From: Arboricoccus pini
GTDB lineage: Bacteria > Pseudomonadota > Alphaproteobacteria > Geminicoccales > Geminicoccaceae
Reading direction: 5' to 3'
DNA length: 64,000 nucleotides
Assembly: GCF_900187945.1 (NCBI RefSeq)
Contig: NZ_FYEH01000009.1
Span: 96,272 to 160,271, forward strand
Every line of letters starts with the position of its first letter. Position 1 is the stretch's first letter. Position numbers and translations under genes: made by a program. This document shows positions 1-9,820 of this stretch, in pieces. The notes below the pieces were generated by a model. It saw nothing but the letters and a program-made list of their open reading frames with translations, was not told the DNA's origin and ran no database searches.

Positions 1-1
1 G

Positions 2-997
2 GTGGCAGCTCGCCAGGGTGAGTTCCTGACCATCCTGGGCGAAAGCGGCTCTGGCAAGACGACCCTCCTTCGCATGATCTCAGGCCTCGAGCGGCCGAGC
101 GAGGTGCAGGCCCTCAGGCTCAATGGCGAAGACGTCGTCGACCTGCCGGCCTATGAGCGCAACTGCACGACGGTCTTTCAGAGCTATGCGCTCTTCCCGC
201 ATCTCACCGTCGGCAAAAATGTCGAATATGGTCTGCGTGTTCGCGGGGTGCCGGCCGGCGAGCGCGAGGAGCGCGCCCGTGCGGCACTCGGCATGGTCCG
301 GCTCGAGGACACGTTCGAGCGCCGAATCCACCAGCTCTCCGGCGGCCAGCGTCAGCGCGTGGCCCTGGCGCGGGCGATCGTCACGCGCCCGGCCATGCTG
401 CTGCTCGATGAGCCCTTGGGCGCCCTCGACGAAAAGCTGCGGCAGGACATGCAGGTCGAGCTCATGGAGATCCACAAGCGGCTCTCCATGACCTTCGTCT
501 ATATCACCCATAGCCAGGAAGAGGCGTTGACGATGAGCGATCGCATCATCCTCATGCGCCGCGGCAAGATCGCCCAGGAGGGCACGCCGCAGGAGCTCTT
601 CGACCAACCGGCAAGTCGTTTCACCGCCGCCTTCATGGGCGTCGAGAATCTGATGGAGGGCAAGTTGGTAGCGCTGCAGGGCGACCGTGCCAGGGTCGAG
701 GTGGCGGGGCAGGTCATCGTCGGTCGCTGGCCGGGCGGGGTAATCAACCCGGGCGAGGACGTGGTGGCGGGCGTCCGCGCCGAGCGTCTGCATCTCGGCC
801 CGCCGCCTGCGCAGGCGGAGGCCAACTGGCTGCCCTGCAGCCTGCAAGGCTCGATCTACAAAGGTAAGTATCTGGACCAGACGGCAACGACGCCGGTTGG
901 CGAAATCAAGATCCGCCTTTGGGAACAGAGCGCGGCGCAAGGGGAGCCGGGCGGCATCTGGTGGAAGCAGTCAGATTGCATGGTGATGCGACCCTAG
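2..997 (+). CDS. Pot-type ABC importer ATP-binding protein (5' end outside window)
   Basis: ATPase of a polyamine/opine-type ABC importer that powers uptake through the two permeases encoded downstream. The frame is open to the window edge, and the P-loop (ESGSGKT) lies only about 13 residues in, so roughly 25-30 N-terminal residues are missing and the apparent GTG start is not real. The signature LSGGQRQR, Walker B with D-loop DEPLGALDEK and the switch histidine (ITHSQEE) are all present. A C-terminal TOBE-like segment follows residue 220. The P-loop has Glu where relatives usually have Pro (GPSGSGKT). Gene order is ATPase, binding protein, permease, permease, D-aminopeptidase, all on the plus strand. 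The substrate cannot be read from the ATPase. Confidence 0.9.
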   Translation: MAARQGEFLTILGESGSGKTTLLRMISGLERPSEVQALRLNGEDVVDLPAYERNCTTVFQSYALFPHLTVGKNVEYGLRVRGVPAGEREERARAALGMVRLEDTFERRIHQLSGGQRQRVALARAIVTRPAMLLLDEPLGALDEKLRQDMQVELMEIHKRLSMTFVYITHSQEEALTMSDRIILMRRGKIAQEGTPQELFDQPASRFTAAFMGVENLMEGKLVALQGDRARVEVAGQVIVGRWPGGVINPGEDVVAGVRAERLHLGPPPAQAEANWLPCSLQGSIYKGKYLDQTATTPVGEIKIRLWEQSAAQGEPGGIWWKQSDCMVMRP

Positions 998-1054
998 GAC
1001 CGCGTCATCGGACACGCGCTTGCAGAGAATTCTTTCAATATCAGGAGCAGCGGG

Positions 1055-2248
1055 ATGCAGGGCAAAGACGACGATGATCAGCTGAGGCTGGCAAGGCGCG
1101 ACCTGTTGCGCGGCGCGGCCGGCTTGGGCGCGACGGCGCTTCTGGCCACGGTGCCAGGAGCTGCGGCAATGGCCGCGGAGGAGCGGGTCAAGGCCTATGG
1201 CACGACAACGGCGCAGCTCAAGAATTGGGACCTGATGACGAAGTCGATCGGTGTCACCGTCGACTACACGCCGACCAATTCGGATATTGGCGTCTTCATG
1301 CGTGACGTCATGGCCAATGACATTGGCGACAATGTCGATGTCTTCTTCTTCGACGGCGGCACGCAGAACGTGCTCGGACCCCAGGGAGCCTATGCTGAGA
1401 TCGACGAGAAGAATCCCGAGCTCACCCTTTGGGATCGAACGCCCGATGCCTGGAAGCGCTCAGACCTCGTCCGCTTCGACGGCAAGCAATATGGCATCCC
1501 CGTCATCGGCAACGGCGACTGCTTTGGCTATTTTCCGGAAAAGATAGGCGCCAATCCGAATGGGCAGGACGACGTCTCCTGGTCCGTATTCTTCGAGGAT
1601 GACAGAACCAAGGGCCGTGTCGCCATCGACCGCAGCTGGCTGCAGTCTCTCTCCGAGACGGCCAACTATCTGAACGAAACCGGCAAGCAGAAGATCGAGG
1701 ACGTGGCCGACATGCCGGGCCCCGTCGCCGCCAAGGTGGTCGATTATCTGGTCGAGCGAAAGAAAGCCGGCCAGTTCCGTACGATCTTCACAGCGTTCGA
1801 GGAGCAGGTCCAGCTGCTCGGCAACAAGGAAATCGATCTCATCAATTGCTGGGAGCCGGCCACCAAGGAGGCTAACCTCAAGCTGGGCCCGAATGCGACG
1901 ATCTACGCCTTCACCGTCGAGGGCTATTACAAATGGTTGATCGAGGCGACGATCCCTGTCCAGGCGGCTAAGCGCGCCAATATCGACACCGTCTACAAGT
2001 TTCTGAACTACATGCTGGGCGGCGAGTATCGCGCCTATCAGGCCAAGGAACGCGGCTATGCCGGCCCGAACATGGATCTGGGCGTGAAATACGCGCAGGA
2101 TCATAACTGGCCGAAGGAAGACGTGGAGCTTCTTCAATACACGCAGACGAAAGTCGATCGTAAGTACAAGAAGCCCTTCTTCTGCAAGACCACGCCGGTG
2201 CACGCATCCGAGATGGAAGAAGAGTGGCAGCGTTTCCTCAACGCCTGA
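1055..2248 (+). CDS. Extracellular solute-binding protein, PotD/PotF family, Tat-exported
   Basis: Periplasmic binding protein for the importer encoded on either side. The 397-residue precursor starts with a twin-arginine signal: RRDLLRG followed by a hydrophobic alanine/glycine run and a cleavage-type AMA-AEE around residue 40. Tat export of Pot-type binding proteins occurs in rhizobia, but it contrasts with the Sec signals on three other binding proteins in this window. The mature part has the bilobed spermidine/putrescine-binding fold pattern. Start ATG 1055 follows GGAG. The last 29 bases around the stop codon reappear, slightly diverged, near 3254-3282. The ligand is unknown; the D-aminopeptidase gene in the same operon hints at a peptide or amide. 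Confidence 0.88.
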   Translation: MQGKDDDDQLRLARRDLLRGAAGLGATALLATVPGAAAMAAEERVKAYGTTTAQLKNWDLMTKSIGVTVDYTPTNSDIGVFMRDVMANDIGDNVDVFFFDGGTQNVLGPQGAYAEIDEKNPELTLWDRTPDAWKRSDLVRFDGKQYGIPVIGNGDCFGYFPEKIGANPNGQDDVSWSVFFEDDRTKGRVAIDRSWLQSLSETANYLNETGKQKIEDVADMPGPVAAKVVDYLVERKKAGQFRTIFTAFEEQVQLLGNKEIDLINCWEPATKEANLKLGPNATIYAFTVEGYYKWLIEATIPVQAAKRANIDTVYKFLNYMLGGEYRAYQAKERGYAGPNMDLGVKYAQDHNWPKEDVELLQYTQTKVDRKYKKPFFCKTTPVHASEMEEEWQRFLNA

Positions 2249-2269
2249 AGCAGCCAAGGAGATCCTAGG

Positions 2270-3190
2270 ATGGCGATCAGCACGGCAGCGGCACCGAGGC
2301 GCTACCGCTCCCTCCAACTGGGACGGCTGGGCCGGCTGCCAATTGTCATCCCGGGCTTCCTCGTCGTCTGGTCGCTGATGGTCGTCCTCCCGCTTCTCGT
2401 GGTGGTGGCCTTCAGTTTTTTCCAGGTGAAATACTACAAGGTTGTCTACCAGCCCTCGCTGGACGCCTGGATCTCGCTCTTCACCTCGGGCCGCTGGCTG
2501 GTGGCGGTAAGAACGCTGCGCATCGCGCTCACCATGACGGCGATCGAGCTGTTCTTGGCCTTTCCCTTCGGGCTCTGGCTGGCCAAGGGCTGCCGTTCGG
2601 TCCCGCTCAAGGCATTCATCATCACCCTGCTCACGATCCCCTTCTTTCTCGATCCCTCCTCGCGCACCATCGTCTGGCGGGCGATCCTGGGATCGGGCGG
2701 CTTGATCAATAGCGGGCTCATGCATCTGGGCGTCATCAATGCGCCTATTGAATGGCTGCTCTATTCCGAGTTCGCCGTCCATTTCGGCATGATCGGCAGC
2801 TATTTCCCAACGATGGTCTTCCCGATCTTCATGATCATGAGCCTGATCGACGACGAATATCTCCAGGCCAGCGCGGATCTCGGCGCCAGTCCCGGACAGA
2901 CGCTTGTCCATGTGATCATGCCGCTGGCGATTCCCGGGGTAATGGCTGGCATTATCTTCACGCTCGTGCCGCTCATGGCGGCTTTCGTCGAACCGCAGAT
3001 GCTAGGCGGCGGCTTTGTCAATCTCTTGGGGGATTCCGTCGATTCGGCTTTGCGCGAATTGAAATATCCTACAGCTGCCGCCCTTTCGACGGTCGTTGTA
3101 GCGATCCTGGCCTTCTGTCTGCTCGTCCTCATTCTCATGACGCGCAAGCGCTTCGATTTTGCCAACATGTTCACGGCCACGCATCGCTGA
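2270..3190 (+). CDS. ABC importer permease, PotB type
   Basis: Inner-membrane permease subunit of 306 residues with about six transmembrane segments. A cytoplasmic EAA-type coupling loop (ASADLGASPGQ, then a PLAIPG turn) lies in the last third. It would pair with the permease at 3295 and dock on the ATPase at the window start. The gene begins 21 bp after the binding-protein stop, and an AAGGAG ribosome site precedes the ATG. Length and topology are ordinary for BPD_transp_1 permeases of polyamine-type importers. Confidence 0.9.
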   Translation: MAISTAAAPRRYRSLQLGRLGRLPIVIPGFLVVWSLMVVLPLLVVVAFSFFQVKYYKVVYQPSLDAWISLFTSGRWLVAVRTLRIALTMTAIELFLAFPFGLWLAKGCRSVPLKAFIITLLTIPFFLDPSSRTIVWRAILGSGGLINSGLMHLGVINAPIEWLLYSEFAVHFGMIGSYFPTMVFPIFMIMSLIDDEYLQASADLGASPGQTLVHVIMPLAIPGVMAGIIFTLVPLMAAFVEPQMLGGGFVNLLGDSVDSALRELKYPTAAALSTVVVAILAFCLLVLILMTRKRFDFANMFTATHR

Positions 3191-3214
3191 GCCACCTTAG
3201 CCAAGGGGAAGACA

Positions 3215-3280
3215 ATGTCCGTAATCGAACCGGGTCCGGCTACCCGCCGCTACGAGTGGCAGCGATTCCCGAACGCCTGA
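3215..3280 (+). pseudogene. 21-codon ORF, possible remnant of a duplicated binding-protein tail
   Basis: Between the two permease genes there is an ATG with a good ribosome site (AAGGGGAAG) followed by 21 codons ending EWQRFPNA-stop. The binding protein at 1055-2248 ends EEWQRFLNA-stop. At DNA level 3254-3282 matches 2222-2250 at 26 of 29 positions, including the stop codon and the two following bases. The most economical reading is leftover 3' sequence from an ancient local duplication or rearrangement. A translated leader peptide is possible but less likely. Confidence 0.45.
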
Positions 3281-3294
3281 AGTGAGGAGTTGGT

Positions 3295-4161
3295 ATGATC
3301 GGCAATCCGCGCCTCCAGCGCCTAGCCCGCGTCGACACGCATCAGCTCGATCAGCGAGGTCGTTACTGGCGACGGCTCTCCGGTTGGAGTGGCTGGGGGC
3401 GGGTCGGCATGTGCCTGGGCTTCTTTGCCATCGCCATGATCTATGTACCGATAGCCCTTTTGGCTCTCATGTCGATCAGCCAGAGCCCCCTTTCCGGCAT
3501 CCCCTATCCGCTGACGCTCCAGCATTACGGCACGCTCCTCAGTGACGGCCGTTGGCTCCTGCCCCTGCAAAAGAGCGTGATCATGGGGGTGGTTGTGGCG
3601 TTTACCTGCATGCTGGTGGCAACTTTGGTCGGACGCGCCATCACCCGCATGAAAAGACCAGGCGGGGTTCTTATCGTCAGCCTCATTCCCCTCTTCGTGC
3701 CCGGTCTGACCATGGGGGCCGCGCTCTTTATCTTTCTGCGCACGATGCTGGATCTGAAGCTCGGCCTCTGGTCCATCTTCGTTGCCCACATGGTCTGGGC
3801 ACTCCCCTTCGCCCTTCTTCTGGTGCTGGTTGTCGCCAGTCGCTTCGATCTGCGTCTCTTGGAGGCGGCGTCCGATCTCGGCGCCAATAACTGGCAGCGC
3901 TTCTGGCAGATCGAGTTTCCGATTCTGCGTCCCGGCATCATGGGGGCAGGGATTTTCGGTTTTCTGCTTTCTTTCAACGAGTTGCTGCGTTCGATCTTCG
4001 TGCGCGGCCAGGAAACCACGATGCCGATCTATAACTGGGCAATGGCGGCATCCCAGCAATCGCAGGTGCCCATCATCTTCGCGCTGGCGACAATTATCCT
4101 TCTGGTCACGCTGCCCGTCATGTCGATCTTCTTCTGGCTTCTCTTTCGAAAGGCCGGCTGA
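3295..4161 (+). CDS. ABC importer permease, PotC type
   Basis: Second membrane subunit of the first importer, 288 residues with about six membrane helices. The EAA loop reads LLEAASDLGANNWQ with FPILRPG downstream. A GTGAGGAG ribosome site lies just upstream of ATG 3295. The first 35 residues are polar and arginine-rich, so the N-terminus is cytoplasmic. Its stop overlaps the ATG of the D-aminopeptidase gene (ATGCC against TGATG), which ties that enzyme to the transport operon. Confidence 0.9.
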   Translation: MIGNPRLQRLARVDTHQLDQRGRYWRRLSGWSGWGRVGMCLGFFAIAMIYVPIALLALMSISQSPLSGIPYPLTLQHYGTLLSDGRWLLPLQKSVIMGVVVAFTCMLVATLVGRAITRMKRPGGVLIVSLIPLFVPGLTMGAALFIFLRTMLDLKLGLWSIFVAHMVWALPFALLLVLVVASRFDLRLLEAASDLGANNWQRFWQIEFPILRPGIMGAGIFGFLLSFNELLRSIFVRGQETTMPIYNWAMAASQQSQVPIIFALATIILLVTLPVMSIFFWLLFRKAG

Positions 4162-5723
4162 TGCCGGATCTGATACCGGCCCGTCTCGATCGTCTCCTCT
4201 TCGAGCTGATGCGGGACTATCCGGGGCCCGGGGGCGCCGTTGCCGTTCTTCGCGAAGGTCGGGTCGTGCTGAGGCACGCTTGGGGTTTTGCCAATGCCGA
4301 GCGTCGCATCCCCTTTACGCCCGGCACTCTCTTTCGTTTCTGCTCGATCACCAAGCAGTTCACCTGTGGCCTTGTCCTCGATGCGTTCAAGGACCCGACG
4401 AGCCGCGATGGCGCGGTGTCGTCTCGTCTGCCGAACCTCGCTGAACCGGCACCCGGTATCCTTCATCTCTGCCACAACCAGTCCGGCCTGCGCGATTATT
4501 GGGCATTGGCCATGCTGCAAGGAGCGGCCGTCGAATCGGCCTTCGGTGATCCCGAGGCCTCGGCTCTCGTCCGCCAGGCTAGAAGTCTGCATTTCAAGCC
4601 CGGCACCCGCTATTCCTACGTCAACCAGAATTTCCGGCTGCTCTCCGACATCTTGGAGGCTGAGACCGGACGCGGCTTTGCCGAATTGCTACGTACGCGC
4701 ATTTTCGCGCCGGCCGGTATGGAGACAGCTTTTCTCGCCGCCGACACCCGCGCCATGCCGGACGGCACGGAGGGCTATGAAGGCACGCCCGAGCGTGGCT
4801 TCAGGGCGGCCGTCAACAACATCATCTGGACCGGCGATGCGGGCCTTGGCGCCTCGCTCGACGACATGATCGCCTGGGAGCGTCATATCGATGCTACGCG
4901 CGATGATCCGGACGCTCTGCCGACGCGGTTGTCGGTCCCCGTCATGTTCAAGGATGGCAGTCCGGCTGCCTACGGCTTCGGGCTCAGGCGCAGCATCGAA
5001 TTTGGCCGGGTTGCCATCGGCCATGGCGGCGCGCTCCGCGGCTGGCGCAGCCAGCGGCTCTATGTGCCCGGCGAGCGCCTCTCGATCGTCGTCATGTTCA
5101 ATCATCTCTCGGATGCACACAGCGCCGCAATCGATCTTCTGGGTGGTATCCTAGGTGAGACATCCAGGACACCCGCGCTGCAGACAGCGCCCAACTGGCT
5201 CGGCGCGTATGTTGAGCCCGAGACCGGCCTCTCGGTCCGGATCGAAGCTGCCGACGAGGGTCAGGTCCGGCTCCGCTACGGCCACTCGGCCGAGATCCTG
5301 GCCTTGGATCCGGACGGTGCCGCCTCCGACGATGCTGCCATCCAATTACGCGCGCTGTCTGACGGGCTGTGGATGGTCCGGCGGGACGAGAATCAACGCT
5401 CACGCCTTCAGCGGATCGATGGTGAAGCCAGTCTCGACGTTACGGGCCGTTATCGATGCGAAGAGATCGACGCCGACCTGGTCGTCGTGAATGCTGGAGG
5501 GCTCCTGCACGGCGCCTTCACCGGTCCGCTCGGCCAAGGCCGGATGGAGCGTCTTTCGCCGATCGGACCCGACGTCTGGCTCCTGCCCTGTCCGCGCGCA
5601 CTCGACCACACGCCCCCCGGCGACTGGACGCTTGCCTTCCATCGCGATGCCAGTGGCGACGTGGCCGGCCTCAAGCTCGGCTGCTGGCTGGCGCGTGGCC
5701 TTGCCTACCGTCGGCTCGGTTAG
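4161..5723 (+). CDS. dap: D-aminopeptidase-like serine hydrolase (class C beta-lactamase fold)
   Basis: Penicillin-recognising serine hydrolase of 520 residues, the same length as D-aminopeptidase DAP of Ochrobactrum anthropi. The SxxK nucleophile motif is SITK at 62-65, the YxN motif is Y153-V-N155, and an HGG motif has His288. Ser62, Lys65 and Tyr153 coincide in number with the Ochrobactrum enzyme, and the His is one residue off. The C-terminal 190 residues would form the two beta-barrel domains typical of DAP. Such enzymes release N-terminal D-amino acids from peptides or amides. No signal peptide is evident, so it is probably cytoplasmic. It is the last gene of the first importer operon, which suggests that imported D-residue peptides are processed inside the cell. 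Confidence 0.85.
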   Translation: MPDLIPARLDRLLFELMRDYPGPGGAVAVLREGRVVLRHAWGFANAERRIPFTPGTLFRFCSITKQFTCGLVLDAFKDPTSRDGAVSSRLPNLAEPAPGILHLCHNQSGLRDYWALAMLQGAAVESAFGDPEASALVRQARSLHFKPGTRYSYVNQNFRLLSDILEAETGRGFAELLRTRIFAPAGMETAFLAADTRAMPDGTEGYEGTPERGFRAAVNNIIWTGDAGLGASLDDMIAWERHIDATRDDPDALPTRLSVPVMFKDGSPAAYGFGLRRSIEFGRVAIGHGGALRGWRSQRLYVPGERLSIVVMFNHLSDAHSAAIDLLGGILGETSRTPALQTAPNWLGAYVEPETGLSVRIEAADEGQVRLRYGHSAEILALDPDGAASDDAAIQLRALSDGLWMVRRDENQRSRLQRIDGEASLDVTGRYRCEEIDADLVVVNAGGLLHGAFTGPLGQGRMERLSPIGPDVWLLPCPRALDHTPPGDWTLAFHRDASGDVAGLKLGCWLARGLAYRRLG

Positions 5724-5926
5724 CCACCGACCGACAGGCTCGCAACTAACGCCTGTCCCGGTGTCTAACCTCACGCGGGAGGCTGCCTTGGCAACTCTCA
5801 TCGGGAAGCAGAGCTCGGTTTGACGGCAATCGCCAACGCTTGGCGTTTTATGGAGAGTCCGCTGCCGGATATCCACGAAGGCCTAGATCATCTCAGTCGC
5901 GCCGCGGTTTCGTGCGTCAAGCGCGT

Positions 5927-6547
5927 TTAGACGGGCTGAGCCTGGATGAAGGTCGCCCAGGGCATGACCTCGGCATATTTCTGTTGCATGTCAAAGAGGT
6001 TGGCGCGGTGCGGCTCCAGAGCGCGGTCGCCGACGCAATCCTCCAGCACGATCGGTCGGAAACCCGACGACATCGCATCCACGACGCTGGCTCGCACGCA
6101 GCCGCTGGTCACGCAGCCTGCGATCAACAAAGTCTGCACGGCCCTTTGCGCGTACCAGGCGGCGAGCGGCGTGCCGAAAAAGGCGGAAGGATTGGTCTTG
6201 CGAACGACGAACTCGCCAGCTCTCGGCGTCAGTTCGGGAACGATGGCGCTTTCTGGCGAATCCTCTTTGAGCTTCAACATCGAGGGCACCTTGAGGCAGA
6301 AAACGTTGGCGTCGCTGTCATCGTCGGCAAAGACGATCCGGGTGTGTGCTACCGGCCAGCCCCGCTCACGCGCCTTTGCCAGGACCGGCATGGTCGATTC
6401 AATGGCGGCGCGGATATTTCCGCCGCCCAGCGTGCCGGGATCGGCAAAGCCATTGACGAAGTCGACGATCAAAAGGCCTACACGGCCTTCGACACCGAGG
6501 CGCTCGCCGAAGCCCTGGCGCTGGTAGACGGCTGTCTCGTCGCTCAC
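5927..6547 (-). CDS. nicF: Maleamate amidohydrolase NicF (isochorismatase fold)
   Basis: Converts maleamate to maleate and ammonia in aerobic nicotinate breakdown. The 206-residue protein has the cysteine-hydrolase triad of the isochorismatase superfamily: Asp29 (LLIVDF), Lys117 (VVRKTN) and Cys150 (GCVTSGCVRAS). NicF of P. putida has a similar length and the same TSGC-I/V-RAS block. The start overlaps the nicX stop by 4 bases (ATGA type), so the two genes are translationally coupled and act on consecutive parts of the pathway. Other family members (N-carbamoylsarcosine amidase) look alike; the assignment leans on the neighbouring nicX, nicD and nicC. Confidence 0.88.
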   Translation of the reverse strand: MSDETAVYQRQGFGERLGVEGRVGLLIVDFVNGFADPGTLGGGNIRAAIESTMPVLAKARERGWPVAHTRIVFADDDSDANVFCLKVPSMLKLKEDSPESAIVPELTPRAGEFVVRKTNPSAFFGTPLAAWYAQRAVQTLLIAGCVTSGCVRASVVDAMSSGFRPIVLEDCVGDRALEPHRANLFDMQQKYAEVMPWATFIQAQPV

Positions 6548-7587
6548 GCCACGACCTCGTTCACGACCTTGCCCTGGTGCACGACTTCCTGGCCATCCAG
6601 CATGACCGTGCAGTTCCTGAGTGGAATGTCGATGTGGCAGGCCGTATTGCGATTGCCGCCCGCTTCCGTGTTGGGGCCGAGCGAGAAGAGGAAGTTACCG
6701 GCAAAGGCGCGGGCATCCATCCCGATCGTGGCCTCGCGATCATAGAGTCCCAGGACCGACCAGCGTGCCCGGTCCTGCAGGCCCCAGCCGATATGCGAGA
6801 TCGCATAAGCCTCGGGATCCTCGTAGGTCTCGATGAAATCGCGAAGGAGCTCGGTGTCGATGCCGCCCTCCATCTTCTTAACGAACCCATCCTCAACATG
6901 GAGAATGATGGGCTCGTTCACATAATTCTTCTGCGGCAAAAGAATGTCGCCCTTGTCGATGACGATGGTACCGTTCGACTGGCCTTCGACCGGCCAGGTC
7001 GCAAGGAAGCCCGAGGGCCAGTGATCCCAGCGCCCGGGCTTGTCGACGAAGCCATACTCTTCCAGCATCGGATACTGACCGAGCTTGAAGCGCACATTCG
7101 TGCCGCCTTTGGAGACGACGTGCATTTCCTTGGCTTTCTGCAGCTTTGCCGAGGCTGCAAGAACGCGTGAGCGGTCGGCCTCGGTCGGCACCATGCGGGC
7201 CAGGACCTCTGGCGGCTCGACGGCCAGGAGCATGCGCGTGCCCGATTCCAGGATTTCACCCTGCTCCGGCGAGAAGAGCAGCAACATCAGGTCGAGGACG
7301 AGATCGCTCTCCTTCAAGAGCGCCATCGCCGCCTTGTTGCCGGTGAGCGGCGTCGTGCCGACATAGGCCAGCGCATCCCGCGAGAGCGACTTCTCGCCAT
7401 TCATGGGCGGAAGGTCCAGCCGGTTGACAATGGCACCCATGTCGCGGGCTGCGATCGTGGCCGTCTGCAAAGTCTGCGGGTTGGTCAAAACGTTGGTCAG
7501 GATGGTGACCGTCTCGCCAGACTTGAGATTGGAGAGGCTCAGCACCTGACGCCAAGCCTGGATCATCTCATAGTCGCTGATCGCCAT
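6544..7587 (-). CDS. nicX: 2,5-dihydroxypyridine 5,6-dioxygenase NicX
   Basis: Extradiol-type non-heme iron dioxygenase that opens the ring of 2,5-dihydroxypyridine to N-formylmaleamate. The 347-residue protein carries the 2-His-1-carboxylate iron ligands at His265 (ISHIGWGL), His318 and Asp320 (CHIDIP), the same numbers reported for P. putida NicX. Long blocks such as DHWPSGFL, ILLPQKNY and GPNTEAGG are typical. The family resembles M29 aminopeptidases and is often mislabelled as such. It is transcribed divergently from nicD across a 101-bp region that contains one of the shared palindromes (7626-7641), 39 bp upstream of the nicX start. Confidence 0.95.
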   Translation of the reverse strand: MAISDYEMIQAWRQVLSLSNLKSGETVTILTNVLTNPQTLQTATIAARDMGAIVNRLDLPPMNGEKSLSRDALAYVGTTPLTGNKAAMALLKESDLVLDLMLLLFSPEQGEILESGTRMLLAVEPPEVLARMVPTEADRSRVLAASAKLQKAKEMHVVSKGGTNVRFKLGQYPMLEEYGFVDKPGRWDHWPSGFLATWPVEGQSNGTIVIDKGDILLPQKNYVNEPIILHVEDGFVKKMEGGIDTELLRDFIETYEDPEAYAISHIGWGLQDRARWSVLGLYDREATIGMDARAFAGNFLFSLGPNTEAGGNRNTACHIDIPLRNCTVMLDGQEVVHQGKVVNEVVA

Positions 7588-7625
7588 GCCGGTTGCTCCT
7601 TCTGCCAGATTGGCGCCAAAGTATT

Positions 7626-7641
7626 ATTCGTATACAAACGT
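7626..7641. promoter_or_regulatory. Nic-type palindromic operator, nicX/nicD
   Basis: ATTCGTATACAAACGT; the opposite strand reads ACGTTTGTATACGAAT. It matches the GTTTGTAT core repeated upstream of the other nicotinate genes. It sits between the divergent nicX and nicD starts (39 and 47 bp away), where a MarR repressor could control both. Confidence 0.6.
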
Positions 7642-7688
7642 GTCCAGCGCCTTTCATGTGTTCATCACCCGCAATTCCAGGAGCGACG

Positions 7689-9721
<2,033 letters not shown>

Positions 9722-9766
9722 CGCTGCCAGCCAATCGGGGCCCCGCTCGTCGGGCGCACGGCGCGT

Positions 9767-9788
9767 AGGCCGGCGCTTCCGCCGGCCT
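9767..9788. terminator. Bidirectional hairpin between convergent genes
   Basis: AGGCCGGC, loop GCTTCC, GCCGGCCT: a perfect 8-bp stem in the 99-bp gap between the nicC stop and the stop of the minus-strand monooxygenase gene. There is no long T run on either side, so the strength is uncertain, but the position suits a shared terminator. Confidence 0.55.
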
Positions 9789-9820
9789 GTTAGGTCGCTC
9801 CGTTCGTTTCCGCCTCGTGA

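Noticed and set aside
1460..2911. 483-codon minus-strand frame
   Set aside because: Antisense to the binding-protein and permease genes; repetitive acidic/Arg composition, no domain recognised and no ribosome site.
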